From the NCBI GenBank assembly GCA_030151245.1, contig JASLEF010000229.1, forward strand, positions 1 through 7,693: a stretch of 7,693 nt of DNA, given 5' to 3'. The notes beneath the pieces were generated by a model that saw nothing but the letters and a program-made list of their open reading frames with translations, was not told the origin of the DNA and ran no database searches. Positions 1 through 6,703 of the stretch are shown here, piece after piece (within the stretch, counting starts at the first letter, position 1; the number at the start of each line of letters is the position of its first letter). Source of the stretch: Ignatzschineria sp. Lineage in GTDB: Bacteria > Pseudomonadota > Gammaproteobacteria > Cardiobacteriales > Wohlfahrtiimonadaceae. The translations under genes and the position numbers were made by a program.

Positions 1-3000
1 TGGTGAAAAAGCTCCTTCGCCGTACGGCATCTAAAAACACCGCAGTCAGTTGCCATTGGATTCGCTCACGTCGCCGTAGTGACCTAATGTGGGTCGTAGG
101 GAATCGGCAGAAATTTAATGATGAGGGGCATGTGCCGGTGAATAGGACTGCACGAAAATTTGTTGTGAAGGATGAGGAGGATGATTGGCGCTATTTACCA
201 TTCATTAAAGGATTAGTCGCGATCTCTACCTTATTTCATGACTGGGGGAAATGTTCTGATCTATTTCAGGCGAAATTAACGGCCAAAAATCATCAATTTA
301 AAGGAGATCCTCTGCGACATGAGTGGATTTCATGCTTGCTTTTACAATCTTTAATAATTTCATCAGAAGATACTGAGTCAGATGAAGGGTGGTTAAAATT
401 ATTAGCTGAGAATCAGTGGAATGAAAAGCGGTTGTTAAAAGAGATGGAATCCTTATTGAAGTCGAATCAATTTATCCGACTAAAGAAACTACCTCCATTA
501 GCACAAATGATTATTTGGATTATTTTGACGCATCACAGAATGCCAGACCTTAAATATAAGTATGAAACAGAAGGGGTTGATGGTTTTGGTGAATATTCAG
601 ATGAAGCGCTACTTTCGCTATCAGAATTGTTTGAAACGATTCAAGTTAACTGGGGTTATGAAAATAACTTTAATGATGATTTTAAAAAGCGGCTTCCTCA
701 ATGCTTCAAGTTTTCTCATGGATTGCTAAAGGATTCGCATGAGTGGATTCAAGGATTAAAGCGTTGGTCTAAAAGGTTGTTGGCTTGTAAGGGGAAGATT
801 CAAGAAGTTTTTGATAATGGTTGTTGGCGACCGATTATTCAATATGCTCGATTGTCATTAATGTTAGGAGATCATTATTTCTCTTCATTGCCTAAAAATA
901 ATCAAAAAGGAAAAGAGTGGCGGAAAACGGTTGAACTGATGGCTAATACAGATAGAAATAGCGGTCAAGTGAAGCAATATTTAGATGAGCATCTGTTTGG
1001 CGTCTATCAACATGGGTTACAAGCTTCTCAATTTCTTAAAAATTTAACCTTTGAAATGCCGTTAGCCCACGATTTAAAGAAAATTAAACGAAAAAGCCCC
1101 CCACAGTTTATATGGCAAGATCAGGCTGTTAATGCGATTAAAAAGCTCAAGAAACAAGAGGGTTTTAATACAAATCAAGGTTGGTTTATTGTCAATATGG
1201 CCAGTACAGGGACTGGAAAAACTATTGCCAATGCTAAAATCATGCAGTCGTTATCTGATGGTGAGGATTCTTTACGTTATATTTTGGCGTTGGGATTAAG
1301 GACATTAACTTTGCAGACAGGGGATTCTTATCGGGAAAATCTTGGCATGGAGAAAGAAGATGTTGCGGTTTTAATTGGTTCAAAAGCAGTGCAAGAGCTG
1401 CATGAAGACGCTAAAAGCAAAAACAACGAATTCTCAAAATTATCCAATGAGGAAATTGGCTCAGAATCATTAGAAGCGCTATTAGATGATGAAGTGGATT
1501 TTTCTACAGGTCAATTTTATCCTGAGTTTATGGACGTGCTATTCCCTAAAAATGCTGGAGGGCAAGCGGAGAAAAACAAAGCTTTTTTATATCAGCCGGT
1601 TTTAGTATGTACCATTGATCATATGATGGGCGCAACGGAAACAACACGAGGGGGGAAATATTTATTACCTTATTTGCGATTATTATCTTCGGATTTGGTG
1701 ATTGATGAAGTGGATGATTTTGATGTAAAGGATTTAATCCCTTTAGCAAGATTGGTGCATTTAGCGGGTATGCTTGGGCGAAAAGTGATGATTTCATCGG
1801 CAACCATTCCTCCTAGTTTAGCCTCTGGGTTATTTAATGCCTATCAGAAAGGATTTCAGATTTTTGCGAATTTTAGAGCGATTCAAAAGCCTGCGATTAA
1901 TGCGATGTGGGTCGATGAGTTTAAATCTAAAATTGATCTATTTTATTCTGTTAATCAAGCGTTTCAATTGGGCCTCTATCAAGAAGCGCATCAGAAATAT
2001 ATCGCCCTTCGCTGTCAGAAATTATCAGAGCAAATTATTAAACAACAAGCAAAAATTATTCCTTGTGAAAATTTATTGGCAGAGAAAGAGGTTCATCGAG
2101 ATGAGACGATCCAAAGTCAATATTTTGAGCTGATTCGGGAGTCAATCGAAGATCTGCATCAACACCACCATACCGTTGATCCCACATCAGGAAAGAGGGT
2201 CTCATTCGGCGTTGTGCGAGTGGCAAATATTTCTCCCTGTGTGGCATTAGCCCGTTATTTACTCAATGCGGATTGGAGTGAAAATTGTGAGCCTCGGGTC
2301 ATGGCTTATCATTCTCACCAAGTTTTACTGTTAAGAAGTGTGCAGGAGCAACATTTAGATTCCGTTTTATCTCGTAAAGAAAAAAATGGGGAGATACCAG
2401 AAGCTTTTAATCATCCTATTATTCGTGGACATATTAATCATTCTACGCAGGATGATTTAATTTTTATTTTAGTGGCAACGCCTGTTGAAGAAGTTGGCCG
2501 AGATCATGATTTTGATTGGGCAGTCATTGAGCCATCTTCCTATCGTTCCATAATTCAACTATCAGGACGCGTACTTCGACATCGTAAGTTAGCGCAGAAC
2601 ATTGCAGAACCTAATATCGCCTTAATGCAATTTAATTTAAAAGGTCTATATCGTAAAGAGGTCGCTTTTAATCGACCTGGATTTGAATCGACAGGGAAGC
2701 ATTTTAAGCTTGCCACTAAAAATTTGTCAGATTTGATTAAAGAGAGCGATCAGCCCATTAATATTAATGCAATTCCAAGAATTCAAGAGAGTAAGAGCTT
2801 AGACAGTAATCGTTATTTAGCGGATTTAGAACATGTGCGTATTCAATACTATTTGATGAATGGTCAACAAAAGGGGGCAAGCTATTTGCAGGGATGGTTG
2901 GATGAATCTTGGTTTTTAACAGGATTACCTCAGCGTTTTCATCGCTTTAGAACAAGTACGCCGGATATTCAGTTGTATGCAGTTTACAAGAATGACGGTG

Positions 3001-3284
3001 TTAGTTTTTGTGAGAGGAATGAAGATGGCGATTGGATTGTTCGTAATGAATTTTATGATATTCAATCAATAGAGCTCACTCATGAGGAGATGAGTCGATT
3101 ATGGTTTAGAAGGGATTATTACGCCGCATTAAAAGATCTTGTTCAAAATAAGTTAGAAATGGAATTAAAGGAAGAGCACCTAATTGAGAGGGCTTCTAAG
3201 CGTTATGGAGAAATCCTGATTCCAGAAACAAAAGGACAAAAGAGTTATCAATATTCTGATCAGTTGGGGCTGTTTGAAAAATGA
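1..3284 (+). CDS. cas3f: Type I-F Cas2-Cas3 fusion (helicase-nuclease), 5'-truncated by window edge
   Basis: This protein joins Cas1 in spacer acquisition through its N-terminal Cas2 domain and, when the Csy complex forms a full R-loop, unwinds and degrades target DNA through its HD nuclease and SF2 helicase. About 1,093 residues are visible, numbered from the codon at base 3. That GTG is not the real start: the first residues (LLRRTASKNTAVSCHWIR, ending near 21) are the middle of the Cas2 domain, so roughly 45 N-terminal residues lie upstream (estimate from remembered homologues). The HD domain shows H79-D80 (HDWGK), H106 and H177-H178. The helicase shows Walker A ASTGTGKT (400-407), DEVD (568-571), SAT (599-601) and motif VI with Q852, G855-R856 and R859-H860. 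All motifs look intact, so the protein should be active. It ends at TGA 3282-3284, 198 bases before csy1. In type I-F loci cas1 normally sits just upstream. Confidence 0.97.
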   Translation, partial: VKKLLRRTASKNTAVSCHWIRSRRRSDLMWVVGNRQKFNDEGHVPVNRTARKFVVKDEEDDWRYLPFIKGLVAISTLFHDWGKCSDLFQAKLTAKNHQFKGDPLRHEWISCLLLQSLIISSEDTESDEGWLKLLAENQWNEKRLLKEMESLLKSNQFIRLKKLPPLAQMIIWIILTHHRMPDLKYKYETEGVDGFGEYSDEALLSLSELFETIQVNWGYENNFNDDFKKRLPQCFKFSHGLLKDSHEWIQGLKRWSKRLLACKGKIQEVFDNGCWRPIIQYARLSLMLGDHYFSSLPKNNQKGKEWRKTVELMANTDRNSGQVKQYLDEHLFGVYQHGLQASQFLKNLTFEMPLAHDLKKIKRKSPPQFIWQDQAVNAIKKLKKQEGFNTNQGWFIVNMASTGTGKTIANAKIMQSLSDGEDSLRYILALGLRTLTLQTGDSYRENLGMEKEDVAVLIGSKAVQELHEDAKSKNNEFSKLSNEEIGSESLEALLDDEVDFSTGQFYPEFMDVLFPKNAGGQAEKNKAFLYQPVLVCTIDHMMGATETTRGGKYLLPYLRLLSSDLVIDEVDDFDVKDLIPLARLVHLAGMLGRKVMISSATIPPSLASGLFNAYQKGFQIFANFRAIQKPAINAMWVDEFKSKIDLFYSVNQAFQLGLYQEAHQKYIALRCQKLSEQIIKQQAKIIPCENLLAEKEVHRDETIQSQYFELIRESIEDLHQHHHTVDPTSGKRVSFGVVRVANISPCVALARYLLNADWSENCEPRVMAYHSHQVLLLRSVQEQHLDSVLSRKEKNGEIPEAFNHPIIRGHINHSTQDDLIFILVATPVEEVGRDHDFDWAVIEPSSYRSIIQLSGRVLRHRKLAQNIAEPNIALMQFNLKGLYRKEVAFNRPGFESTGKHFKLATKNLSDLIKESDQPININAIPRIQESKSLDSNRYLADLEHVRIQYYLMNGQQKGASYLQGWLDESWFLTGLPQRFHRFRTSTPDIQLYAVYKNDGVSFCERNEDGDWIVRNEFYDIQSIELTHEEMSRLWFRRDYYAALKDLVQNKLEMELKEEHLIERASKRYGEILIPETKGQKSYQYSDQLGLFEK

Positions 3285-3286
3285 TT

Positions 3287-3316
3287 GATTTAATTCGATT
3301 TAATTTGATTTAATTC
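3287..3316 (+). repeat. Three tandem 10-base repeats GATTTAATTY
   Basis: Immediately after the cas2-3 stop codon, GATTTAATTC, GATTTAATTT and GATTTAATTC lie end to end at 3287, 3297 and 3307. The unit length is close to one DNA helical turn, so the A/T tracts sit on one face of the helix. This could curve the DNA or bind a protein upstream of the csy promoter, or it may be simple slippage expansion. No function is demonstrated by the sequence. Confidence 0.75.
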
Positions 3317-3329
3317 AAATATTACAACC

Positions 3330-3345
3330 ATCAACCATAAACAGG
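3330..3345 (-). promoter_or_regulatory. Predicted Csy-complex self-target with CC PAM upstream of csy1
   Basis: Read on the minus strand from 3345, the sequence is CC followed by TGTTTATGGTTGAT. The mini-spacer at 3404-3417 is TGTTTCTGGTTAAT. They agree at 12 of 14 positions and differ only at 6 and 12. In the type I-F Csy complex every sixth guide base is flipped out by the Csy3 backbone and does not pair, so these mismatches should cost nothing. CC directly 5' of the protospacer is the known I-F PAM. The match stops after position 14, where the next repeat begins. The site overlaps the -35 region of the likely promoter with TATAAT at 3363-3368. I infer an operator at which the Csy complex represses csy1-csy4. 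Confidence 0.8.
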
Positions 3346-3354
3346 TTGATTTTT
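3330..3354 (+). terminator. Inverted repeat with T-run after cas2-3 (weak terminator or operator)
   Basis: ATCAACC (3330-3336) and GGTTGAT (3344-3350) are perfect 7-base inverted arms around a 7-base loop, followed by four more T (3351-3354). As RNA this gives a short hairpin with three GC pairs and a U-tract, a weak intrinsic terminator that could end the cas1-cas2-3 transcript. As DNA it could be an operator. The left arm and loop form the matched protospacer of the mini-CRISPR guide and the right arm supplies its PAM, so the symmetry may serve more than one role. Confidence 0.4.
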
Positions 3355-3368
3355 ATAGTATTTATAAT
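3340..3368 (+). promoter_or_regulatory. Candidate promoter of the mini-CRISPR RNA and csy operon
   Basis: TATAAT at 3363-3368 is a perfect sigma-70 -10 box. The hexamer 17 bases upstream (AACAGG, 3340-3345) is a poor -35, so the promoter may be weak or activator-dependent. An alternative pairs TTGATT (3346-3351) with TACATT (3368-3373) at 16-base spacing. The start predicted from TATAAT is near 3375, right where the first degenerate repeat begins. No better promoter is visible between the second degenerate repeat and csy1, so csy1-csy4 probably shares this one. The predicted Csy target overlaps or abuts the -35 in either reading. Confidence 0.5.
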
Positions 3369-3375
3369 ACATTGA

Positions 3376-3403
3376 TATAACTATCAATTAGATAGCTTAG
3401 AAA
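3376..3403 (+). repeat. Degenerate CRISPR repeat 1 of the mini-array
   Basis: Aligned without gaps to the array repeat it matches 15 of 28 positions. The last nine bases, including the full handle CTTAGAAA, are identical. The stem has changed on both sides and still pairs perfectly: CTATC (3381-3385) with GATAG (3391-3395) around the 5-base loop AATTA, in the register of the array stem CCGCC/GGCGG. Paired changes that preserve the hairpin argue for selection rather than chance. Csy4 is expected to cut after G3395, leaving CTTAGAAA as the 5' handle of the guide RNA. Confidence 0.8.
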
Positions 3404-3417
3404 TGTTTCTGGTTAAT

Positions 3418-3445
3418 TTTTACTGCCATATAGGCAGCTTAAAGA
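3418..3445 (+). repeat. Degenerate CRISPR repeat 2 of the mini-array
   Basis: It matches the array repeat at 19 of 28 positions. It keeps a perfect 5-bp stem CTGCC (3423-3427) with GGCAG (3433-3437) and a 5-base loop ATATA, which is the stem typical of type I-F repeats in general. The last eight bases read CTTAAAGA and have drifted from CTTAGAAA. That 3' part would not enter the guide RNA, so its decay is what a one-guide unit predicts. Csy4 is expected to cut after G3437, forming the 3' end of the guide RNA and a new 5' end on the csy1 mRNA. Confidence 0.85.
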
Positions 3446-3482
3446 AGTATTTGATCAACAATAACCTGAATAGGAATGGACA

Positions 3483-4727
3483 ATGATCGATGTAATAAAT
3501 AATTTTATCAATGGACGTAAAGAGCTTTGGCTTGAACCAAGACTTAAAAAAGCTACTGAAGAAGAGCAAATTCAGTTAAAACAAGAAGCTTCTGAAAGGT
3601 TTAGTTTGAAAAGTTGGTTGCCTGATGCAGCAAGACGAGCGGGGCAATTATCGATTACAACACACCCCAGTAAGTTTACCCATACAGGGGCGCGTACAAC
3701 GCCGATTAATGCTCAAGCTCAATATCAAAAAGATGGTTATCTGCGAAGTGGTAATGTGGAACTTGATGAGGCGGATGCAACGGGTAATGCGGCTGCAATG
3801 GATGTCCACTCTTTTTTATTATTATCAGTCTCCCAAACGCAAACTCTTTTATCAGCCTTTGAAGAATCTAATCAAGAGTTGGAAAAAATCTTAATAGATC
3901 ACGGTTTGAATTTTGATGAGTTGCGATCTGGCTTTTTGAAGATGAAGCTAGGTGATGGGGTATTAAAAACCGATAAACTTTTAAAGCAAGTCTACTTTCC
4001 TATTATGGATGGTCATTACCATCTACTCTCTTTATTAACGGCATCGAGTATGATTTGGGAATTTAAAAGACGCGTTGATAATATGAGGTTTTCAGAGGAA
4101 ACCAAAGAGGCTCGGAGTGCTCGCAGGAGCCAAAAGGCACATGAGGGATATAGTGAGTTATATAATTTAACTGTTGTGGGATATGGGGGGACAAAGCCTC
4201 AAGTCGTGAGTGTTTTAAATAATAAGAATAGAGGACGATCTTATCTGCTTTCGTGTGTTCCCCCTCTATTTGAAAAGCGAACCGTTCGCTTACCCACTCG
4301 CAATTTTTTCACACAAACATTGTATTTGAAAGCTGAAAAAGATCGATTCCTTACTTTGCATCGCTGGGTAAAGCAAGATCGTAATAATAAAGAGGTGCGC
4401 GATACCATTACAGCTATTCTTCGCGGCATCATTGATCAGATTTTATATAGAGCTTATCAAGTACGTCAAATGAATGGGCAGGGTTGGTCTAAGGAAGAGC
4501 ATTATCAGGAGTTACCTTTAAATCAGCGTATTTGGCTAGATGAAGCTTATGAAATTGAACGCTTAGCGGATTCCTCATGGAGAGATGATATAGCTAAATC
4601 GATGGCTCGAATAATGATTGAAGTGTATGAAGATATTAATCAAATCACATTATTGGGAGATCCTGAATTAAGGCATGTTATTGATCTGATTATGGAAATT
4701 ATTGAGCAAGATAAGGAGTTTTTCTAA
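3483..4727 (+). CDS. csy1: Csy1 (Cas8f), PAM-recognising large subunit of the I-F Csy complex
   Basis: Csy1 pairs with Csy2 at the 5' end of the crRNA and reads the PAM of target DNA. The 414-residue length is close to the P. aeruginosa protein (434). Family signatures are visible: WLPDAARRAGQLS at 45-57, THPSKFTH at 60-67, GNAAAMDV at 101-108 and GGTKPQ at 235-240 followed by SVLNN. With a constant offset of nine, N102 and K238 match the PAM-contacting N111 and K247 of P. aeruginosa Csy1, but the position of N250 is V241 here (residue roles recalled, alignment by eye). The start ATG 3483 has AGGA at 3472-3475, seven bases upstream. It is the first gene of the csy operon, lies 37 bases after the second degenerate repeat, and its stop TAA overlaps the csy2 ATG by one base. 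Expression is probably controlled by the mini-CRISPR RNA upstream. Confidence 0.96.
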   Translation: MIDVINNFINGRKELWLEPRLKKATEEEQIQLKQEASERFSLKSWLPDAARRAGQLSITTHPSKFTHTGARTTPINAQAQYQKDGYLRSGNVELDEADATGNAAAMDVHSFLLLSVSQTQTLLSAFEESNQELEKILIDHGLNFDELRSGFLKMKLGDGVLKTDKLLKQVYFPIMDGHYHLLSLLTASSMIWEFKRRVDNMRFSEETKEARSARRSQKAHEGYSELYNLTVVGYGGTKPQVVSVLNNKNRGRSYLLSCVPPLFEKRTVRLPTRNFFTQTLYLKAEKDRFLTLHRWVKQDRNNKEVRDTITAILRGIIDQILYRAYQVRQMNGQGWSKEEHYQELPLNQRIWLDEAYEIERLADSSWRDDIAKSMARIMIEVYEDINQITLLGDPELRHVIDLIMEIIEQDKEFF

Positions 4728-5626
4728 TGAAACGTGATTTTTTATTAATTCCCCATCTTAAAATCCATAACGCTAATGCGATGAGCAGCCCTTTTACGAT
4801 AGGCTTTCCGGCGATGACTGCTTGGTTAGGATCTGTCCATGCATTAGAGCGCAAATTGCAACAAAAAGGATTTGCTAACATTCAGCTGACTAAATTAAGT
4901 GTCAGTTGCCATCAGTTTGATTTACAGACCTATAAAGGTAAGGGCGATTATGTTCATTCTATTGTAGGAACGGCTAATCCTTTAGATAAAGATGGTAAGC
5001 GTCCAGCTTTTATAGAAGAAGCTCGTTGCCATCTGAATGTATCTTTGTTAATTGAGTTGGAAGGATATTCTAGAAAAATTAAAGAGGCTCTATTAAGCGA
5101 AGTGAAGCATTTAATAATGCAGATGAAGGTTGCCAGTGGAGATATACAAGCGGTGTGGGATTGTGAGTTATTGTCGATCAATGAAGATGACGATAATGCC
5201 GATCAAGCTTTGAAGAAAATATTACATAAGTTGATGTTGGGGAATGTTTTAATCGAGCGTAAAGATTTAATGCTAGAGAGTATGAATGAAGGATTCGATG
5301 GTATCGATGCTTTACTCGATCATTTAAAAGTGAATCATCGAGCCACAGATAAAGTGACTCATGAAGATAAAGTGATCTGGGAAACAAAGCGCAAGACATC
5401 TGGGTGGATTGTGCCTGTAGCCGTTGGATTCCAGGGGGTTTCACCCTTGAGTGAAGAAAAAGTTCTCAACCAACGAGATGATGAAACACCACATCGATTT
5501 GCTGAAAGTGTCGTGACCTTAGGGGAATTTATTATGCCTTACCGAGCAAAATCTATTGACGATATTTTATGGGAATACCATGTTGATTTAGAGAATGATC
5601 TCTATCTGTGTCGTAATCAGCATTAA
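4727..5626 (+). CDS. csy2: Csy2 (Cas5f), crRNA 5'-handle binding subunit
   Basis: Csy2 is the Cas5-family RAMP protein of type I-F. It forms a heterodimer with Csy1 and holds the 8-nt crRNA 5' handle at the tail of the complex. The 299 residues are slightly fewer than in P. aeruginosa Csy2 (about 327). The strongly conserved N-terminal block runs from IPHLKIHNANAMSSPFTIGF into PAMTAWLGSVHALERKL (residues 8-44) and is diagnostic. The start is set by TAATG, where the csy1 stop and the csy2 ATG share one base, with AAGGAG at 4713-4718 eight bases upstream. This suggests translational coupling and matched output of the two partners. A 45-base AT-rich gap without an evident hairpin separates it from csy3. 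Confidence 0.96.
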   Translation: MKRDFLLIPHLKIHNANAMSSPFTIGFPAMTAWLGSVHALERKLQQKGFANIQLTKLSVSCHQFDLQTYKGKGDYVHSIVGTANPLDKDGKRPAFIEEARCHLNVSLLIELEGYSRKIKEALLSEVKHLIMQMKVASGDIQAVWDCELLSINEDDDNADQALKKILHKLMLGNVLIERKDLMLESMNEGFDGIDALLDHLKVNHRATDKVTHEDKVIWETKRKTSGWIVPVAVGFQGVSPLSEEKVLNQRDDETPHRFAESVVTLGEFIMPYRAKSIDDILWEYHVDLENDLYLCRNQH

Positions 5627-5671
5627 ATAAGTGTTTTTTAAGTTCATTATTATTGATTAAGGAATATTATT

Positions 5672-6694
5672 ATGTCTAAGAGTAAAAAAATTGAAGTCGC
5701 TAGTGTTTTATCATTCGAGAAAAAGTTAGTCCCTTCCGATGCCTTTTTTTACGGAACACAATGGGACAAGCGAGAGATTTCTGAGCCATTAACGTTGATT
5801 GAAAAGTCAGTGAGAGGAACTATTTCCAATCGCTTAAAACCAGCTACAGCAAAAGATCCATTAAAGTTAAATGCTGAGGTTGAAAAAGCTAACTTACAAC
5901 GAGTCGATGCTTGTGCTTTGAGTGAGCATCACGATACGTTAAAAGTTTCATTTACGTTAAAAGTGCTCAGTAATTTAGAAAGACCATCAGCCTGTAATGA
6001 TAAGGACTTTTTAGAAAGTTATCGCGCGGCGGTGGCTGATTATAGTGAGCAGTTTGGTTTTGAAGAACTTGCCAAACGATATGCTTGTAACATCGCGAAT
6101 GCACGATTTTTATGGCGAAATCGTGTGGGGGCTGAAAAAATTGAGGTGAAAGTTACGCTCAATGATCAAGAGCCCTTGATATTTGATGGGCATAGTTATT
6201 CATTAAATAGTTTTGATAAAATAGATGCCAATTTGGAAAAACTAGCTTCAGCTATTGCTAAGTCATTGAAAGAGGAAGATGCTTATTTGCTCATTAAAGT
6301 CGAAGCTTATGCGCTAGTCGGTAAGGCACAAGAAGTGTACCCTAGTGAAGAACTCGTTTTAGATAAAAATGATAGTAAAGATAAGAAGAGCAAAATCTTA
6401 TATGCTGTTAATGATGTTGCGGCAATGCATTCACAAAAAGTGGGGAATGCATTACGTACTATTGATACTTGGTATCCTGAATTTGCCGAGCATCAAATGC
6501 CGATTGCGATAGAACCTTATGGTGCAGTGACGAACTTAGGACGCGCTTTTCGTACTCCAAAAGATAAAAATGATTTTTTTACGCTATTTGATAAATATGC
6601 TACAGGGGAAGGCTTGGAAAATGATGAGCAAAAGCATTATGTGATTGCTGTTCTTATTCGTGGTGGCGTTTTTGGTAAAAGCGCTAAGGAGTAA
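5672..6694 (+). CDS. csy3: Csy3 (Cas7f), backbone subunit of the Csy complex
   Basis: Csy3 is the Cas7-family subunit that polymerises along the crRNA guide, normally six copies on a 32-nt spacer. Each thumb flips out every sixth guide base. The 340 residues agree with the usual length (342 in P. aeruginosa). Recognisable parts are the N-terminal SVLSFEKKLVPSDAFFYGTQW (about 11-31) and the C-terminal PYGAVTNLGRAF followed by the region containing FFTLFDKY. The start has AAGGAA at 5659-5664, seven bases upstream. The 45-base gap after csy2 and its own good ribosome binding site would suit separate, higher translation of this multi-copy subunit. The one-in-six flipping fits the mismatches at guide positions 6 and 12 of the mini-CRISPR RNA. 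Confidence 0.96.
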   Translation: MSKSKKIEVASVLSFEKKLVPSDAFFYGTQWDKREISEPLTLIEKSVRGTISNRLKPATAKDPLKLNAEVEKANLQRVDACALSEHHDTLKVSFTLKVLSNLERPSACNDKDFLESYRAAVADYSEQFGFEELAKRYACNIANARFLWRNRVGAEKIEVKVTLNDQEPLIFDGHSYSLNSFDKIDANLEKLASAIAKSLKEEDAYLLIKVEAYALVGKAQEVYPSEELVLDKNDSKDKKSKILYAVNDVAAMHSQKVGNALRTIDTWYPEFAEHQMPIAIEPYGAVTNLGRAFRTPKDKNDFFTLFDKYATGEGLENDEQKHYVIAVLIRGGVFGKSAKE

Positions 6695-6703
6695 GGAGTT
6701 GAT

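Larger units (their letters stand above)
3376..3445 (+). ncRNA. CreR-like mini-CRISPR RNA with a 14-nt self-targeting guide
   Basis: Two degenerate repeats flank a 14-base spacer (3404-3417) in the csy1 5' leader. Csy4 cleavage after G3395 and G3437 would release a 42-nt RNA (3396-3437) made of an 8-nt handle identical to that of the array, a 14-nt guide and a 20-nt 3' piece with the I-F hairpin. This is a shortened crRNA that can be expected to load into the Csy complex. Its guide matches the promoter region at 3330-3343 next to a CC PAM. By analogy with described CRISPR-derived regulatory RNAs (creA and creR types), it should direct repression of the csy operon. No CreT-like toxin gene is visible. 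The RNA itself and its processing are inferred, not shown. Confidence 0.75.

Noticed and set aside
3..5. GTG as the start codon of the cas2-3 gene.
   Set aside because: The residues that follow align to the middle of the Cas2 domain, so the frame is open through the window edge and the start lies upstream.
1546..1803. Minus-strand and alternative-frame open frames inside cas2-3, csy1 and csy2 (for example 1546-1803, 4241-4432, 5178-5444).
   Set aside because: They lie wholly or almost wholly within well-supported genes, have no recognisable family, and are shadows of the real coding frames.
3337..3349. An IHF site overlapping the csy promoter (CATAAACAGGTTG).
   Set aside because: It departs from the consensus at two specified positions, so it is too weak to call.
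3403..3486. A 27-codon reading frame (starting MFLVNFYCHIG) whose stop overlaps the csy1 start as ATGA, a possible leader peptide or CreT-like toxin.
   Set aside because: It has no ribosome binding site, runs through the mini-spacer and the second hairpin, and would be cut by Csy4 at 3437. The ATGA overlap is suggestive but most easily a coincidence.
5627..5671. A possible third mini-repeat or terminator between csy2 and csy3.
   Set aside because: The gap is AT-rich and has a T-run, but no hairpin or repeat-like handle was found.
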